Shown piece by piece: positions 44,519 through 54,483 of a DNA stretch of 64,000 bases. This DNA is from Paludibacter jiangxiensis. GTDB lineage: Bacteria; Bacteroidota; Bacteroidia; Bacteroidales; Paludibacteraceae. Position numbers and translations under genes: made by a program. Where the stretch lies: the NCBI RefSeq assembly GCF_001618385.1, contig NZ_BDCR01000004.1:682001-746000 (forward strand), in the 5' to 3' direction. Position 1 is the first letter of the stretch; each line of letters opens with the position of its first letter. A model generated the notes under the pieces. It did not search any database, was not told the origin of the DNA, and worked only from the letters and a program-made list of their open reading frames with translations.

Positions 44519-46243
44519 ATGGAACTTAGCGAACAAGAGCAACTGCGCCGTGAAAGCTTAAACGGACTCAGAGCTCTGGGAATAGAACCCTACCCCGCCG
44601 CAGCTTATCAGGTTACGGCTCTTTCGGATAACATCAAATCTACCTATCAGGATGATGCACCGCAACGTGAAGTAACTATCGCCGGCCGTATCATGAGCCG
44701 TCGCATAATGGGAAAAGCCTCATTTGTAGAACTTCAGGACTCTGCCGGTCGCATTCAGATATATATTACCCGCGACGATATCAGCACCGACGAAGAGAAA
44801 ACCATGTACAATGTCGTTTTCAAAAAACTGCTTGACATCGGTGACTTTATCGGCATCAAAGGGTATGTTTTCCGTACACAAATGGGCGAAATTTCGGTTC
44901 ATGCTCAGGAATTGACTGTCTTGAGCAAATCGCTTCGTCCGCTTCCTATCGTTAAATACAAAGACGGCGTGGCTTACGATGCTTTCGAGGATCCCGAGCA
45001 ACGCTACCGTCAACGCTACGTCGACCTCGTGGTAAACGACGGCGTAAGAGATATTTTTCTCAAACGTACCAAGGTATTCAACTCCATGCGTAACTTCTTC
45101 AACGAACAGGGTTACGTAGAAGTGGACACTCCGGTACTGCAACCTATTCCCGGCGGTGCTTCGGCGCGTCCGTTCATCACGCACCACAACGCACTGGATA
45201 TTCCGTTGTACCTGCGTATTGCCAACGAGCTCTATTTGAAACGTCTTATTGTAGGTGGTTTTGAAGGTGTCTACGAATTTTCGCGCAACTTCCGTAACGA
45301 AGGTATGGACCGCACTCACAACCCTGAGTTTACGGCCATGGAAATCTATGTTTCCTACAAGGATTACAACTGGATGATGGATTTCACCGAAGCCATGATC
45401 GAAAAGATCTGTCTGGACGTAAACGGCACTTCTGAAGTAACGGTGGGCGACAAAACCATCAGCTTCCAACGTCCGTTCAAACGCATCACTATGATCGACG
45501 CCATCAAGGAACATACCGGCATCGACATCAACGGAATGAACGAAGAACAGTTGCGCGACGTATGCAAACAACTGGGTATCGAAGCCAACGACACTATGGG
45601 CAAAGGCAAACTGATCGACGAAATTTTCGGCGAGAAGTGCGAAGGCAACTACATCCAGCCTACCTTTATCACCGACTATCCTATAGAAATGTCACCACTC
45701 TGCAAACGCCACCGCAACAATCCTGAACTGACAGAACGTTTCGAATTGATGGTAAACGGCAAGGAGCTGGCCAACGCATATTCAGAGCTGAACGACCCGA
45801 TCGATCAACGCGCCCGTTTCGAAGAACAGTTGCGACTGAGCGAAAAAGGCGACGACGAAGCGATGTTTATCGATCAGGACTTCCTGCGTGCCCTCGAATA
45901 CGGTATGCCTCCCACATCAGGTATGGGTATCGGCATGGATCGTCTGGTGATGTTGATGACCAATCAGGTGGCTATTCAGGAAGTATTGCTCTTCCCGCAA
46001 ATGCGCCCCGAAAAGGTGATTCGCAAAGACAGCGCCGAAACTTTCATGTCAATTGGCATTCCGGAAGTATGGGTAGAAACTGTCAACAAAGCAGGTTTTA
46101 TAACCGTTGCAGCTTTGAAAGATCAAAACCCGAACAAACTTCATCAGGATTTGTGCGGACTCAATAAAAAACTCAAATTAGGACTGACCAACCCGACCAA
46201 AGAAGAAGTAACTTTGTGGGTTGAAAACGCTAACAACCGTTGA
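44519..46243 (+). CDS. lysS: Lysyl-tRNA synthetase, class II, with C-terminal extension
   Basis: A 574-residue enzyme that charges tRNA-Lys. The OB-fold anticodon domain (about 50-150, [24 protein letters not shown]) is followed by the class II core with motif 1 (near [20 protein letters not shown]), motif 2 ([15 protein letters not shown]) and motif 3 ([14 protein letters not shown]). Residues after about 505 ([21 protein letters not shown]...) form an extra helical tail of roughly 65 residues, like a helix-hairpin-helix, seen in Bacteroidetes LysRS but not in E. coli. It ends one base before the gpsA start. First gene of the lysS-gpsA-pgi unit. Confidence 0.97.
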   Translation: MELSEQEQLRRESLNGLRALGIEPYPAAAYQVTALSDNIKSTYQDDAPQREVTIAGRIMSRRIMGKASFVELQDSAGRIQIYITRDDISTDEEKTMYNVVFKKLLDIGDFIGIKGYVFRTQMGEISVHAQELTVLSKSLRPLPIVKYKDGVAYDAFEDPEQRYRQRYVDLVVNDGVRDIFLKRTKVFNSMRNFFNEQGYVEVDTPVLQPIPGGASARPFITHHNALDIPLYLRIANELYLKRLIVGGFEGVYEFSRNFRNEGMDRTHNPEFTAMEIYVSYKDYNWMMDFTEAMIEKICLDVNGTSEVTVGDKTISFQRPFKRITMIDAIKEHTGIDINGMNEEQLRDVCKQLGIEANDTMGKGKLIDEIFGEKCEGNYIQPTFITDYPIEMSPLCKRHRNNPELTERFELMVNGKELANAYSELNDPIDQRARFEEQLRLSEKGDDEAMFIDQDFLRALEYGMPPTSGMGIGMDRLVMLMTNQVAIQEVLLFPQMRPEKVIRKDSAETFMSIGIPEVWVETVNKAGFITVAALKDQNPNKLHQDLCGLNKKLKLGLTNPTKEEVTLWVENANNR

Positions 46244-46244
46244 T

Positions 46245-47270
46245 ATGGCGACCGATAGTGAAAAACAGTGCTCCGAGTATTCTCCCGGACGAATTGCCGT
46301 CTGCGGAGGTGGAAGTTGGGCAACTGCCATAGCTAAAATTCTCTTAAGTTCTCAGGATAGCATCAACTGGTACATGCGTCGTCAGGATCAGATTGACGAG
46401 TTTTTGCGGTTGAGCAAGAACCCTTCATACCTGACGGGGCTCAAATTTGAGACCGACCGCATCAACTTCACAAGTAAGATAAACGAAGTGGTAAAAAACT
46501 CGGACACGCTGATTTTTGCCACTCCGTCGCCATTTCTGAAGATGCACCTGAAGAAGTTACGTCAGTCGTTGAAAACCAAGACCGTCGTTACTGCTATCAA
46601 AGGAATTGTGCCGGATGAAAACTTAATCGTCACCGATTATTTCCAGCAATTTCTGTCGGTTCCGAAGGATAATCTGGTAGTTCTTGCGGGTCCGTGTCAC
46701 GCTGAAGAAGTCGCACTGGAACGTTTGTCATATCTGACAATCGCATGCAGCAACCGTGAGAAAGCGCGTAAACTGGCCTGCGTATTTACCAACAATTACA
46801 TCAAAACCAGCACAACAGACGATGTTACCGGCATTGAATATGCTTCGGTACTGAAAAATGTTTATTCTATTGCCGCCGGTATTTGCCACGGCTTGAAATA
46901 TGGTGACAACTTCCAGGCTGTTCTTATTTCGAATGCCATTCAGGAAATGCAACGCTTTTGCAACGCAGTTCACCCATTGCACCGCAGCATCGACGAATCA
47001 GCCTATTTGGGCGACCTGCTGGTAACTGCCTACTCCAAATTCAGCCGCAACCGCACCTTCGGAACCATGATTGGCAAAGGCTATTCGGTTAAAACGGCTC
47101 AACTTGAAATGGAAATGATTGCCGAAGGTTATTACGGCACAAAATGTATCAAGGAAATCAACGAGTGCTACCACGTAAAGATGCCTATCATGGAATTTGT
47201 TTATAATGTACTATACAACAGAGCATCTCCCATTCTTCAGGTAAGAGCACTCACTGAATTGATCCGTTAA
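46245..47270 (+). CDS. gpsA: Glycerol-3-phosphate dehydrogenase [NAD(P)+]
   Basis: A 341-residue enzyme that makes sn-glycerol 3-phosphate for phospholipids. N-terminal Rossmann motif is RIAVCGGGSWATAIAKIL; the catalytic Lys is in YASVLKNVYSIAAGI. The frame is open to an ATG at 46221 inside lysS, but the ATG at 46245, one base after the lysS stop, is the natural start. The domain order and length are normal. Downstream gap to pgi is 39 bases, so they are co-transcribed. Confidence 0.96.
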   Translation: MATDSEKQCSEYSPGRIAVCGGGSWATAIAKILLSSQDSINWYMRRQDQIDEFLRLSKNPSYLTGLKFETDRINFTSKINEVVKNSDTLIFATPSPFLKMHLKKLRQSLKTKTVVTAIKGIVPDENLIVTDYFQQFLSVPKDNLVVLAGPCHAEEVALERLSYLTIACSNREKARKLACVFTNNYIKTSTTDDVTGIEYASVLKNVYSIAAGICHGLKYGDNFQAVLISNAIQEMQRFCNAVHPLHRSIDESAYLGDLLVTAYSKFSRNRTFGTMIGKGYSVKTAQLEMEMIAEGYYGTKCIKEINECYHVKMPIMEFVYNVLYNRASPILQVRALTELIR

Positions 47271-47309
47271 TTCATTTTACACACATCAATTTCAAATAAC
47301 ACACATCAA

Positions 47310-48653
47310 ATGGGAAACATCAGCATTAACATTGACAAAACCTTTGGATTTATCTCCAAAGAGGCTGTTTCGGGCTACGAAGCAGCAGTAAAAGCAAGCA
47401 ATGCTGCTTTACATGCCGGAACCGGCAAAGGAAATGACTTCTTGGGTTGGCTCAACCTACCCTCGTCAACGACAGCAGAACATCTGGCTGACATCGAAGC
47501 CACTGCCAAAATCCTAATCGACAACTGCGAAGTAGTGGTTGTGGTAGGTATCGGCGGCAGCTACCTCGGAGCAAAAGCCGTGATCGATGCTCTTTCCAAC
47601 AGTTTCGACTGGTTGCAAACCGAACGTAAATATCCGGTAATCGTTTATGCCGGTCAAAACATCGGCGAAGATTACCTCTTCGAATTGCAATCGTTCCTGA
47701 AAACAAAAAAATTCGGTATCATTTCCATCTCGAAATCGGGAACCACGACCGAACCTGCTCTGGCTTTCCGCCTGTTGAAATCACAATTGGAAGCACAACA
47801 AGGCAAAGAAGCTGCTAAAAAACTGATTGTTGCTATCACAGATAAAGCCCGTGGCGCGTTGCGTACATTAGCTACACAGGAAGGTTACAAAACATTCATC
47901 ATTGAAGACAATATCGGGGGTCGTTACTCATTCCTGACACCGGTTGGTTTGTTACCAATCGCTACTGCCGGTTTCGACATCAAACAATTAGTTGCCGGTG
48001 CTGCCGACATGGAAAAGATAGCCGGTATGGATACTCCGTTTGCGGAAAATCCGGCTGCCATCTACGCTGCAACACGTAACGAACTCTACAAAAACGGCAA
48101 GAAGATCGAAATTCTGGTGAACTTTCACCCGAAACTTCACTTTGTTGCTGAATGGTGGAAACAGCTCTACGGTGAAAGCGAAGGCAAAGAAAACAAAGGC
48201 ATTTTCCCTGCTGCTGTCGACTTCACTACAGATCTTCACTCTATGGGTCAATGGATTCAGGAAGGCGAACGCACTATTTTCGAAACTGTTATCTCGGTAA
48301 AAGAACCGAACCACAGCGTTAGTGTTCCTTCTGACGATGCAAACCTTGACGGCTTGAACTTCCTCGTTGGCAAAAGCGTTGATCAGGTAAATAAAATGGC
48401 AGAACTGGGTACCATGTTGGCTCACGTTGACGGTGGTGTTCCCAATATCAAAATTGAATTGCCTAAGCTCGATGAGTACAACCTCGGACAATTGCTCTAT
48501 TTCTTCGAAAAAGCATGCGGTATCAGCGGTTATGTTCTCGGTGTGAATCCGTTCGACCAACCGGGCGTTGAAGCATACAAAAAGAATATGTTTGCACTGC
48601 TCGACAAACCGGGCTACGAAGCCGAAAGCAAAGCGATTAAAGCAAAATTATAA
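47310..48653 (+). CDS. pgi: Glucose-6-phosphate isomerase
   Basis: A 447-residue glycolytic enzyme that interconverts glucose 6-phosphate and fructose 6-phosphate. It has the two SIS domains: [19 protein letters not shown], the [17 protein letters not shown] phosphate-binding loop, and VTGGRYSF-like [14 protein letters not shown]; catalytic Glu lies in [16 protein letters not shown]. The short form (about 450 rather than 550 residues) is the type of Gram-positives and Bacteroidetes. Third gene of the lysS unit. Confidence 0.97.
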   Translation: MGNISINIDKTFGFISKEAVSGYEAAVKASNAALHAGTGKGNDFLGWLNLPSSTTAEHLADIEATAKILIDNCEVVVVVGIGGSYLGAKAVIDALSNSFDWLQTERKYPVIVYAGQNIGEDYLFELQSFLKTKKFGIISISKSGTTTEPALAFRLLKSQLEAQQGKEAAKKLIVAITDKARGALRTLATQEGYKTFIIEDNIGGRYSFLTPVGLLPIATAGFDIKQLVAGAADMEKIAGMDTPFAENPAAIYAATRNELYKNGKKIEILVNFHPKLHFVAEWWKQLYGESEGKENKGIFPAAVDFTTDLHSMGQWIQEGERTIFETVISVKEPNHSVSVPSDDANLDGLNFLVGKSVDQVNKMAELGTMLAHVDGGVPNIKIELPKLDEYNLGQLLYFFEKACGISGYVLGVNPFDQPGVEAYKKNMFALLDKPGYEAESKAIKAKL

Positions 48654-48666
48654 GCACTTATTTTTC

Positions 48667-48732
48667 AACACAAAGACTCAAAGACACTAAAATGATAAAA
48701 TAATTTGATTTGTGTCTTTGTGCCTTTGTGTT
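48667..48732. repeat. Inverted repeat rich in CACAAAGAC
   Basis: Left half 48667-48691 (AACACAAAGACTCAAAGACA...) and right half 48709-48732 (...TGTGCCTTTGTGTT) are inverse copies with few mismatches. Fills most of the 100-base gap between pgi and coaD. Could act as a terminator or be a dispersed repeat common in Bacteroidetes. Confidence 0.65.
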
Positions 48733-48753
48733 TGAATCCAAATTGGAGATTGT

Positions 48754-49206
48754 ATGAAACGTGCCATTTTTCCCGGAACATTCGACCCATTCACTATCGG
48801 TCATTACGACATTGTGAAACGCGGATTAAATCTTTTCGATGAGATTATTATCGGTGTGGGTGTAAATCAGGCAAAGAAGACTTTCTTTACCGTTGAAAAG
48901 CGAGTGGAAATAATCAGGATGGCATTTAAGAACGAACCTCGCATCAAGGTGCAGGAATATAACACATTGACCGTCGATTTCGCCAAAGAAGTGGATGCCC
49001 AGTTTATTTTGCGGGGATTGCGCTCGGTAAGCGACTTTGAATACGAACGTACCATCGCTGATGCCAACAAACATCTGGAAGGTATTGATACTGTTATTCT
49101 CAACACCGATCCGGCCTATTCGTTTATCTCATCAACAGTGGTACGCGATTTGCTGGCTTACGGGAAAGACATTTCTGCCTTTTTACCTCCCGATACCAGT
49201 TTATAA
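48754..49206 (+). CDS. coaD: Phosphopantetheine adenylyltransferase
   Basis: A 150-residue enzyme for the fourth step of coenzyme A synthesis. [14 protein letters not shown] carries the nucleotidyltransferase GH signature, followed by [27 protein letters not shown] and [12 protein letters not shown]. Length is typical (150-165). It may be read from the pgi transcript or from a promoter within the repeat; none is clear. Convergent with tatA, 13 bases apart. Confidence 0.96.
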   Translation: MKRAIFPGTFDPFTIGHYDIVKRGLNLFDEIIIGVGVNQAKKTFFTVEKRVEIIRMAFKNEPRIKVQEYNTLTVDFAKEVDAQFILRGLRSVSDFEYERTIADANKHLEGIDTVILNTDPAYSFISSTVVRDLLAYGKDISAFLPPDTSL

Positions 49207-49219
49207 GTTTATCGGGAAA

Positions 49220-49420
49220 TTACTTTGTGGTTTCGTCCTTCACCTCATCCACACTTTTTTTCACTTCTTCTTCAACGTCCTTCATACCGGATTTGAAGCT
49301 TTTCACTCCTTTGCCAAGGCCGTGCATCAATTCAGGAATTTTCTTCCCGCCAAACAACAGCAACACAATCAACGCAATAATGAGCAAATGCTCGTAGCTA
49401 AGAAATAATAAAGTAGTCAT
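49220..49420 (-). CDS. tatA: Twin-arginine translocase subunit TatA/TatE
   Basis: A 66-residue membrane protein with one N-terminal helix (about 8-23, LLIIALIVLLLFG), the conserved FGGKKIPEL hinge, an amphipathic helix (GLGKGVKSFKSGMKDVEEE) and a charged tail. It forms the pore of the Sec-independent export system for folded proteins. The tatC partner is not in the window. A solitary tatA copy is usual in this phylum. Confidence 0.92.
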   Translation of the reverse strand: MTTLLFLSYEHLLIIALIVLLLFGGKKIPELMHGLGKGVKSFKSGMKDVEEEVKKSVDEVKDETTK

Positions 49421-49586
49421 ATAAATATTTACGATTAAATCATTTACGATTTACAATTGAGCCTGTTTGCTCAGTTGCCTGACAGTATTTTAACCCCATC
49501 ACACAACTCTACAAAGTTAATACATTTATCGGGTTTGAATAGTTGCAACCTGCAAATATTTTCCATCCAAAACAGGTCGTTTCCGA

Positions 49587-50504
49587 TTAATGAATATCCT
49601 GAGCGTTGAAAGGCGTGGCCTGATACACAAAGTAGTTCAGCCAATTGGAAAACAGCAAATTAGCATGACCTCTCCAACGCACCAGCGGTGCTTTTTTCGG
49701 ATCGTTATCCCGGTAATAATTTTGAGGCACTTCAATAGATGCCCCTTTGGCAATATCGCGCTTATATTCCTGATCGAGAGTATTTGGAGCATATTCAGAA
49801 TGGCCGGTGATAAAGAACTCGCGACCATTGCGCGCCATCACCATATATACGCCTGCCTCTTCCGACTCAGACAGAATGGTAAGATCCGGGCACTTCTCAA
49901 TATCTTCACGTTTAATTTCGGTATGACGGCTGTGAGGGGCATAAAACACATCATCAAAACCTCTAAAAATTGAATTCAGAGGATCGTTCAATGTATGTTC
50001 GAATACACCGAATTTTTTCTGATCCAATTGATATTTGGGAATATCGTAAAAATGGTACAAACCCGCCTGAGCCGCCCAACAAATGTAAAAGGTCGATGTC
50101 ACATGCGTACGGGCCCAATCAAATATTTTAGTGATTTCAGGCCAATAACTTACATCTTCATACTCAAACTGCTCTACAGGCGCTCCCGTAATAATCATCC
50201 CATCATACTTCTGATCCTTAATCTTATCGAAGTTCTTATAAAAGGCAATCATGTGCTCGATGGGCGTATTCTTGGAAGTATGCCCTTTGATCTTGATAAA
50301 ATCGATCTCGATCTGAAGCGGCGAGTTCGACAGCAAACGAATCAAATCGGTTTCCGTCGTTATTTTGAGAGGCATCAGGTTAAGAATGGCAATCTTCAAA
50401 GGACGAATATCCTGCATGGAGGCCTGAAGTGAATCCATCACGAAGATATTCTCACGCTTCAACTGCTCAATGGCAGGCAACTTATCAGGAATATTTACAG
50501 GCAT
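49587..50504 (-). CDS. metA: Homoserine O-acetyltransferase (MetA family)
   Basis: A 305-residue acyltransferase that activates homoserine in methionine synthesis. Catalytic Cys is in FYICWAAQAGLYH, His in APHSRHTE and Glu in GREFFITGHSEY. Position 111 is Glu (ITGAPVE), where the succinyl-CoA users such as E. coli have Gly; a published analysis of the family links Glu at this site to acetyl-CoA use, so the acetyl form is predicted despite the traditional name. It is placed 99 bases after the glutamate racemase gene, with a palindrome in between. Confidence 0.95.
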   Translation of the reverse strand: MPVNIPDKLPAIEQLKRENIFVMDSLQASMQDIRPLKIAILNLMPLKITTETDLIRLLSNSPLQIEIDFIKIKGHTSKNTPIEHMIAFYKNFDKIKDQKYDGMIITGAPVEQFEYEDVSYWPEITKIFDWARTHVTSTFYICWAAQAGLYHFYDIPKYQLDQKKFGVFEHTLNDPLNSIFRGFDDVFYAPHSRHTEIKREDIEKCPDLTILSESEEAGVYMVMARNGREFFITGHSEYAPNTLDQEYKRDIAKGASIEVPQNYYRDNDPKKAPLVRWRGHANLLFSNWLNYFVYQATPFNAQDIH

Positions 50505-50512
50505 TTTTCTAT

Positions 50513-50550
50513 TTACAATTTATCCCGATAGCTATCGGGGTTACAATTTA
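50513..50550. repeat. Perfect 16-bp palindrome flanked by 10-bp direct repeats
   Basis: CCCGATAGCTATCGGG (50524-50539) is an exact palindrome. TTACAATTTA occurs directly on both sides (50513-50522 and 50541-50550), as a target duplication would. It lies between murI and metA and could form a hairpin in the transcript. Confidence 0.8.
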
Positions 50551-50603
50551 CGTTTGAAAGCGGCTCACCTTCTCTCCACCTCACTTTATCACTTTCTCAC
50601 TTT

Positions 50604-51449
50604 CTATAACTGTATCTGTCGGGCATTGATGTTCTCGGCCATGAAAACAGATGCCGAAGCAGCAAATTTCTCTTCAGCCTCCGTTGTAAGAAAACGGCAT
50701 TTCCCACCCTGCGAACATTTTTGCTCCATTTCGGGATGGCGGCTCAGATAGTCGGCAAGACTATCGGCCACTATGTCACCCTGAATAACCAATGCTACAT
50801 GCTTGGGCAGGTATTTCTGAATTTTATTCACCAGTAACGGATAATGCGTACAACCCAAAATCAGGGTATCTATTGCCGGATCGACCGAAAAGAGATGATC
50901 CAGATTTTTCTTTACAAAATAGTCAGCTCCGTCCGAGTCATACTCTCCGTTTTCAACCAGCGGCACCCACATAGGACACGCTTCACCAGTCACCACAATA
51001 TCGGGAAACAGCTTGGCTATTTCAAGCGGATAGGATTGCGATTGAATAGTACCAGTCGTGCCTACCAGACCAACATGACGTGTTTCTGTCAGACTACCGA
51101 TAGCTTCAACCGTAGGGCGGATAACACCAAGAACACGCCTGTTTGGAGCCAAACCGGGAAGATCGCGTTGCTGAATGGAGCGCAAAGCCTTTGCCGAGGC
51201 TGTATTGCAAGCCAGAATAACCAGATGGCAATCCAGTTCAAACAGCTTTTTCACACACTCCAATGTATAATGATAGACTACCTCAAACGAACGTGTTCCG
51301 TAAGGAGTACGGGCATTATCGCCGAGATAGAGATAATCGTATTGAGGCAAGCGTTGACGGATGGCATTCAAAATAGTCAACCCTCCGTACCCCGAATCGA
51401 AAACCCCGATCGGACCTATTCCTTTATGAGATAATTCTGTCTGAGACAT
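50604..51449 (-). CDS. murI: Glutamate racemase
   Basis: A 281-residue enzyme that supplies D-glutamate for peptidoglycan. The two catalytic cysteines are in LACNTASA and LGCTHYPLL; the N-terminal IGVFDSGYGGLTIL motif holds the other substrate contacts. Length is normal. It runs leftwards, 58 bases after the C69 peptidase stop does not apply since that gene lies upstream on the same strand, so the order is ribE, C69 peptidase, murI, metA. No own promoter is clear. Confidence 0.96.
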   Translation of the reverse strand: MSQTELSHKGIGPIGVFDSGYGGLTILNAIRQRLPQYDYLYLGDNARTPYGTRSFEVVYHYTLECVKKLFELDCHLVILACNTASAKALRSIQQRDLPGLAPNRRVLGVIRPTVEAIGSLTETRHVGLVGTTGTIQSQSYPLEIAKLFPDIVVTGEACPMWVPLVENGEYDSDGADYFVKKNLDHLFSVDPAIDTLILGCTHYPLLVNKIQKYLPKHVALVIQGDIVADSLADYLSRHPEMEQKCSQGGKCRFLTTEAEEKFAASASVFMAENINARQIQL

Positions 51450-51507
51450 TTTTTAGCTTCAAGATTCTCTCTGCTCACTGTGTACTGAATACTGGAGACT
51501 GAGAACT

Positions 51508-53169
51508 TTATTTTCTCTGATCCAGTTCTTCTTTGCTTTTCACTCTGAATTTATCCGGTTCCGGGTCAACAATCTGGTGTTTGTATGCATCAGGATAACC
51601 AACTCTGTTGATTTTGGAAGGAATACCAAATTCGTTTTGCTCGAATTTGCCATCTTTTTCAATCTTGATATTTCCATCCATATATTTCACCATCATGTAT
51701 TCTCCCAGTTCTTTCCAGGATGCAGTGACAGCCTCAGCCTGTTTATTGCTAAAATCGGTAAGGTAAGCTCTGGCAGCAACCGGATCTTTGGCATACATTT
51801 CGAGAGCTGTTTTATCAATAGCAGGCACACTATCCGAGAATTGTTTTTCCCATTTTGTCTGCAACTTGCGGATATCTTCAATCATGTACGAATATTTGGT
51901 GTATGCCATGTTCGATACCCAGTTGAAAATCCAGAACGAAGATGTCCAGGAAAATTTCAGCAAACTACCGTTATGTTCGTCAAAGCACAGAGGTACTTTG
52001 GTGATTCCGCAATACATCGGCACATATTCCGAACATGCAGCATCGTCAACTCCGAACCAAAAAATTCCGCCCACAGGGTCAGGCATCCAGTGACGCATTT
52101 GTGCAATAAACGAGAATCCGGTCTGATAAGTTGCTGTCGGACGTTCGTGTACATACTCTTTGCCATCGAGTTTCCATGTCAACGGGCTACAACGCATAGG
52201 CGATCCGTAAGGGCCGGCCCCTACTCCTTTTGTAATATCCAGTTCGGTGCCTTCATAACGATCTCGCATGGCAAAAATCAGATCTTTCAATTCTACTTTT
52301 TTCGTCGGTTTTATCCACAATGGCATCCGTTCTTTGGTTTCACCTTTCACATACGAAAGATATTTGTCCATTGCCGGATCCATTTTGCGGAAGAACGACC
52401 ACACGCGGGCTTCGCAGGCACGCAAGGCTACATAATCGAGCGGTGCGTATGTATCAGAAAAGCTGAATTCCGTATTATTACCATTGAAATAACCCTTTTC
52501 CCGTGCAAAAGAAATCACATCGGGAGAGAACAAACACTCATCCGGTTTGTCGAGAGGAAAAGTTGTAATACGAGCCTGATTGGCATGAGCACTCACGCAA
52601 TCGTCGGGAATACGACGGGCAACCCAAACGGCACCTTTGCCCTTCGGTCCTTTGCCAACCATCTCCATAATCCATATCTCTTCCGGGTCTGCAATCGAAA
52701 ACGATTCTCCTTCGCTTGCATAACCATATTCTTCAACCAGCGAAGTCATTACCTTAATCGCTTCACGAGCCGTTTTTGCACGTTGCAAAGCAGTATATAT
52801 CAAGGTTCCGTAATCCATTACCGAAGTGGTATCTACCAATTCTTCCCTACCGCCAAAAGTAGTTTCACCGATAGCCACCTGATATTCGTTCATATTGCCC
52901 ACCACAGAATAGGTATGAGCAACTTGTTTGATTTTGCCCATATATTTACCGGTATCCCAATCGTGCACATCCACCATTTCACCGGGCGCATGGTCGGCAG
53001 CCGGCCGAAACGCCAGTGCTCCGAACAAGAAATAGGAGTCGGCTGCATAAGAAATAAAGGTAGAACCTGTAGTAGAAGCATTCTTGCCCACTAAAAAGTT
53101 GGTGCAGGCATACGAAAAACCGAACAAAGTTTCGGCTATCAAAAAGAGGGAGATAAAAATCTTCTTCAT
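51508..53169 (-). CDS. Secreted C69-family dipeptidase
   Basis: A 553-residue Ntn-hydrolase of the peptidase U34/C69 family. A signal peptide (1-21) ends just before Cys22 of ACTNFLVGKNAS, so the mature enzyme would begin with the nucleophile Cys, as the family requires. Further family marks are TYSVVGNMNEYQVAIGETTFGG, GYASEGESFSIADPEEIWIMEM and ARITTFPLD. It cleaves short peptides in the periplasm. It starts seven bases after the ribE stop, so the two are probably co-transcribed without a functional link. Confidence 0.93.
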   Translation of the reverse strand: MKKIFISLFLIAETLFGFSYACTNFLVGKNASTTGSTFISYAADSYFLFGALAFRPAADHAPGEMVDVHDWDTGKYMGKIKQVAHTYSVVGNMNEYQVAIGETTFGGREELVDTTSVMDYGTLIYTALQRAKTAREAIKVMTSLVEEYGYASEGESFSIADPEEIWIMEMVGKGPKGKGAVWVARRIPDDCVSAHANQARITTFPLDKPDECLFSPDVISFAREKGYFNGNNTEFSFSDTYAPLDYVALRACEARVWSFFRKMDPAMDKYLSYVKGETKERMPLWIKPTKKVELKDLIFAMRDRYEGTELDITKGVGAGPYGSPMRCSPLTWKLDGKEYVHERPTATYQTGFSFIAQMRHWMPDPVGGIFWFGVDDAACSEYVPMYCGITKVPLCFDEHNGSLLKFSWTSSFWIFNWVSNMAYTKYSYMIEDIRKLQTKWEKQFSDSVPAIDKTALEMYAKDPVAARAYLTDFSNKQAEAVTASWKELGEYMMVKYMDGNIKIEKDGKFEQNEFGIPSKINRVGYPDAYKHQIVDPEPDKFRVKSKEELDQRK

Positions 53170-53176
53170 AAAATCA

Positions 53177-53782
53177 TCAATGGTTTATATTCATCATACG
53201 ACTCAGGTATTTTCCGATAATATCGAATTCGATATTAACAACCGAACCTTCCACGATTTGGTCGAAGTTGGTATGTTCGCGTGTAAAAGGGATAATAGCA
53301 ACAGAAAAACCGTCGGTCTTCGAGTTGACCACCGTAAGGCTTACTCCATTCACACATACCGAGCCTTTTTCAACAGTAACATAACCCTGAGCTGCCATTT
53401 CGGGAGCCACCGAATATGAAAATGTGTAGTACCAGCTACCATTATTTTCCTGAACCGATGTACAAACGGCTGTTTGATCTACATGTCCCTGCACAATATG
53501 TCCGTCCAGACGACCATTCATAATCATGCTGCGTTCAAGATTCACCTTACTGCCAATCGTCAGCAAACCCAGATTTGATTTATCCAGCGTTTCTTTAATG
53601 GCAGTGACAGTATACACATCACCGGCAATATCCACAACAGTGAGACAGACACCATTATGTGCAACACTTTGATCAATCTTTAATTCACCTGTAAATGAGC
53701 AGCGTAATGAAATATGCAGATTATCCTGATCTTTTTGCAGGCCAACTACAGTCGCGGCTTCTTCTATAATACCTGAAAACAT
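53177..53782 (-). CDS. ribE: Riboflavin synthase, alpha chain
   Basis: A 201-residue enzyme that makes riboflavin from two lumazines. The start MFSGIIEEAATVVGL is the family signature and two repeated lumazine-binding halves follow, 1-95 and 98-195 (SVAHNGVCLTVVDI and EKGSVCVNGVSLTVVN). Promoter: leftward TTG (53870-53868), 20-base spacer, TACATTTG (53847-53840). Standalone gene, not part of a rib cluster, as is common in this phylum; no FMN riboswitch was seen in its short leader. Confidence 0.96.
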   Translation of the reverse strand: MFSGIIEEAATVVGLQKDQDNLHISLRCSFTGELKIDQSVAHNGVCLTVVDIAGDVYTVTAIKETLDKSNLGLLTIGSKVNLERSMIMNGRLDGHIVQGHVDQTAVCTSVQENNGSWYYTFSYSVAPEMAAQGYVTVEKGSVCVNGVSLTVVNSKTDGFSVAIIPFTREHTNFDQIVEGSVVNIEFDIIGKYLSRMMNINH

Positions 53783-53839
53783 AAATTATTCTTCAAATTA
53801 TACAATTAATATCCTGACTTCATTCATTTTTAAGGAATG

Positions 53840-53870
53840 CAAATGTACAAAAATTGCAGTTCACGAGCAA
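53840..53870 (-). promoter_or_regulatory. Promoter of ribE
   Basis: TTG, 20-base spacer, TACATTTG, leftward; leader about 52 bases. Confidence 0.65.
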
Positions 53871-53879
53871 CTTAATAAA

Positions 53880-53911
53880 AACAAACCCCCCGCCACAAAA
53901 GTGACAGGGGG
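53880..53911 (-). terminator. Terminator of rpsT
   Basis: Leftward stem CCCCCTGTCAC/GTGGCGGGGGG with loop TTTT, followed by TTTGTTTTT. Ends the transcript of rpsT, 27 bases after its stop. Confidence 0.9.
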
Positions 53912-53937
53912 CATATAGGACTTTAATTAAAAAGCGA

Positions 53938-54195
53938 TTACTTCGACAACTTATTCACATGCTTTGCCAATTTCGATTTCAAATTGCTGGCTTTGTTTTT
54001 GTGAATCATGTTGCGTTTTGCCAATTTATCCAACATTGCAGCCACCTGAGGCAACAATGAAGCAGCCGCATCAGCTTCTTTCGTAGCACGCAAAGTTCTT
54101 ACGGCGTTGCGAGCAGTTTTAGCATAATAACGGTTGTGCAAACGATTTTTTTGCGTTTGACGTATTCTTTTGACAGATGATTTGTGGTTTGCCAT
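53938..54195 (-). CDS. rpsT: 30S ribosomal protein S20
   Basis: An 85-residue basic protein of the small subunit. The pattern [21 protein letters not shown], then [36 protein letters not shown] is typical. It lies 27 bases after tRNA-Glu on the same strand, so the two are likely made from one precursor, with the promoter upstream of the tRNA. Confidence 0.97.
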   Translation of the reverse strand: MANHKSSVKRIRQTQKNRLHNRYYAKTARNAVRTLRATKEADAAASLLPQVAAMLDKLAKRNMIHKNKASNLKSKLAKHVNKLSK

Positions 54196-54222
54196 AGTTA
54201 TGTTTCAAAAAGTATATCTTAG

Positions 54223-54294
54223 TAGCCCATAGGGGAATCGAACCCCTCTTTCCAGAATGAAAATCTGGCGTCCTAACCGATAGACGAATGGGCC
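54223..54294 (-). tRNA. tRNA-Glu (UUC anticodon)
   Basis: Leftward cloverleaf: acceptor GGCCCAT/ATGGGCT (one G-U pair), D arm TCGTCTATCGGTTAGGA, anticodon stem CCAGA/TCTGG with loop TTTTCAT (anticodon TTC), T arm AGGGGTTCGATTCCCCT. CCA is not encoded. Directly before rpsT. Confidence 0.94.
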
Positions 54295-54317
54295 ATGTGT
54301 CTCTCACAAAAGCGGTG

Positions 54318-54348
54318 CAAAGGTAAGGGACTTATTTCAATCTTCCAA
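54318..54348 (-). promoter_or_regulatory. Promoter of tRNA-Glu and rpsT
   Basis: Leftward TTG (54348-54346), 20-base spacer, TACCTTTG (54325-54318). Confidence 0.75.
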
Positions 54349-54483
54349 ATATCCTGAGCATTTTTTTCGCATTTTTCTTCACTTTTTTTGTAACAAACTC
54401 ATTATCAACACTGAATTTCATCACTTTTTTCACCTCTCCAATTTGGCACATTTTGGCACAGCTATTGTAACAAACGGCAGTCA

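Noticed and set aside
44720-45571. Leftward 283-codon frame
   Set aside because: Opposite lysS, which is certain; no motif and a typical mirror composition.
51577-53094. Rightward 505-codon frame
   Set aside because: It lies wholly opposite the C69 peptidase gene, is rich in His, Phe and Arg as mirror frames are, and shows no protein family.
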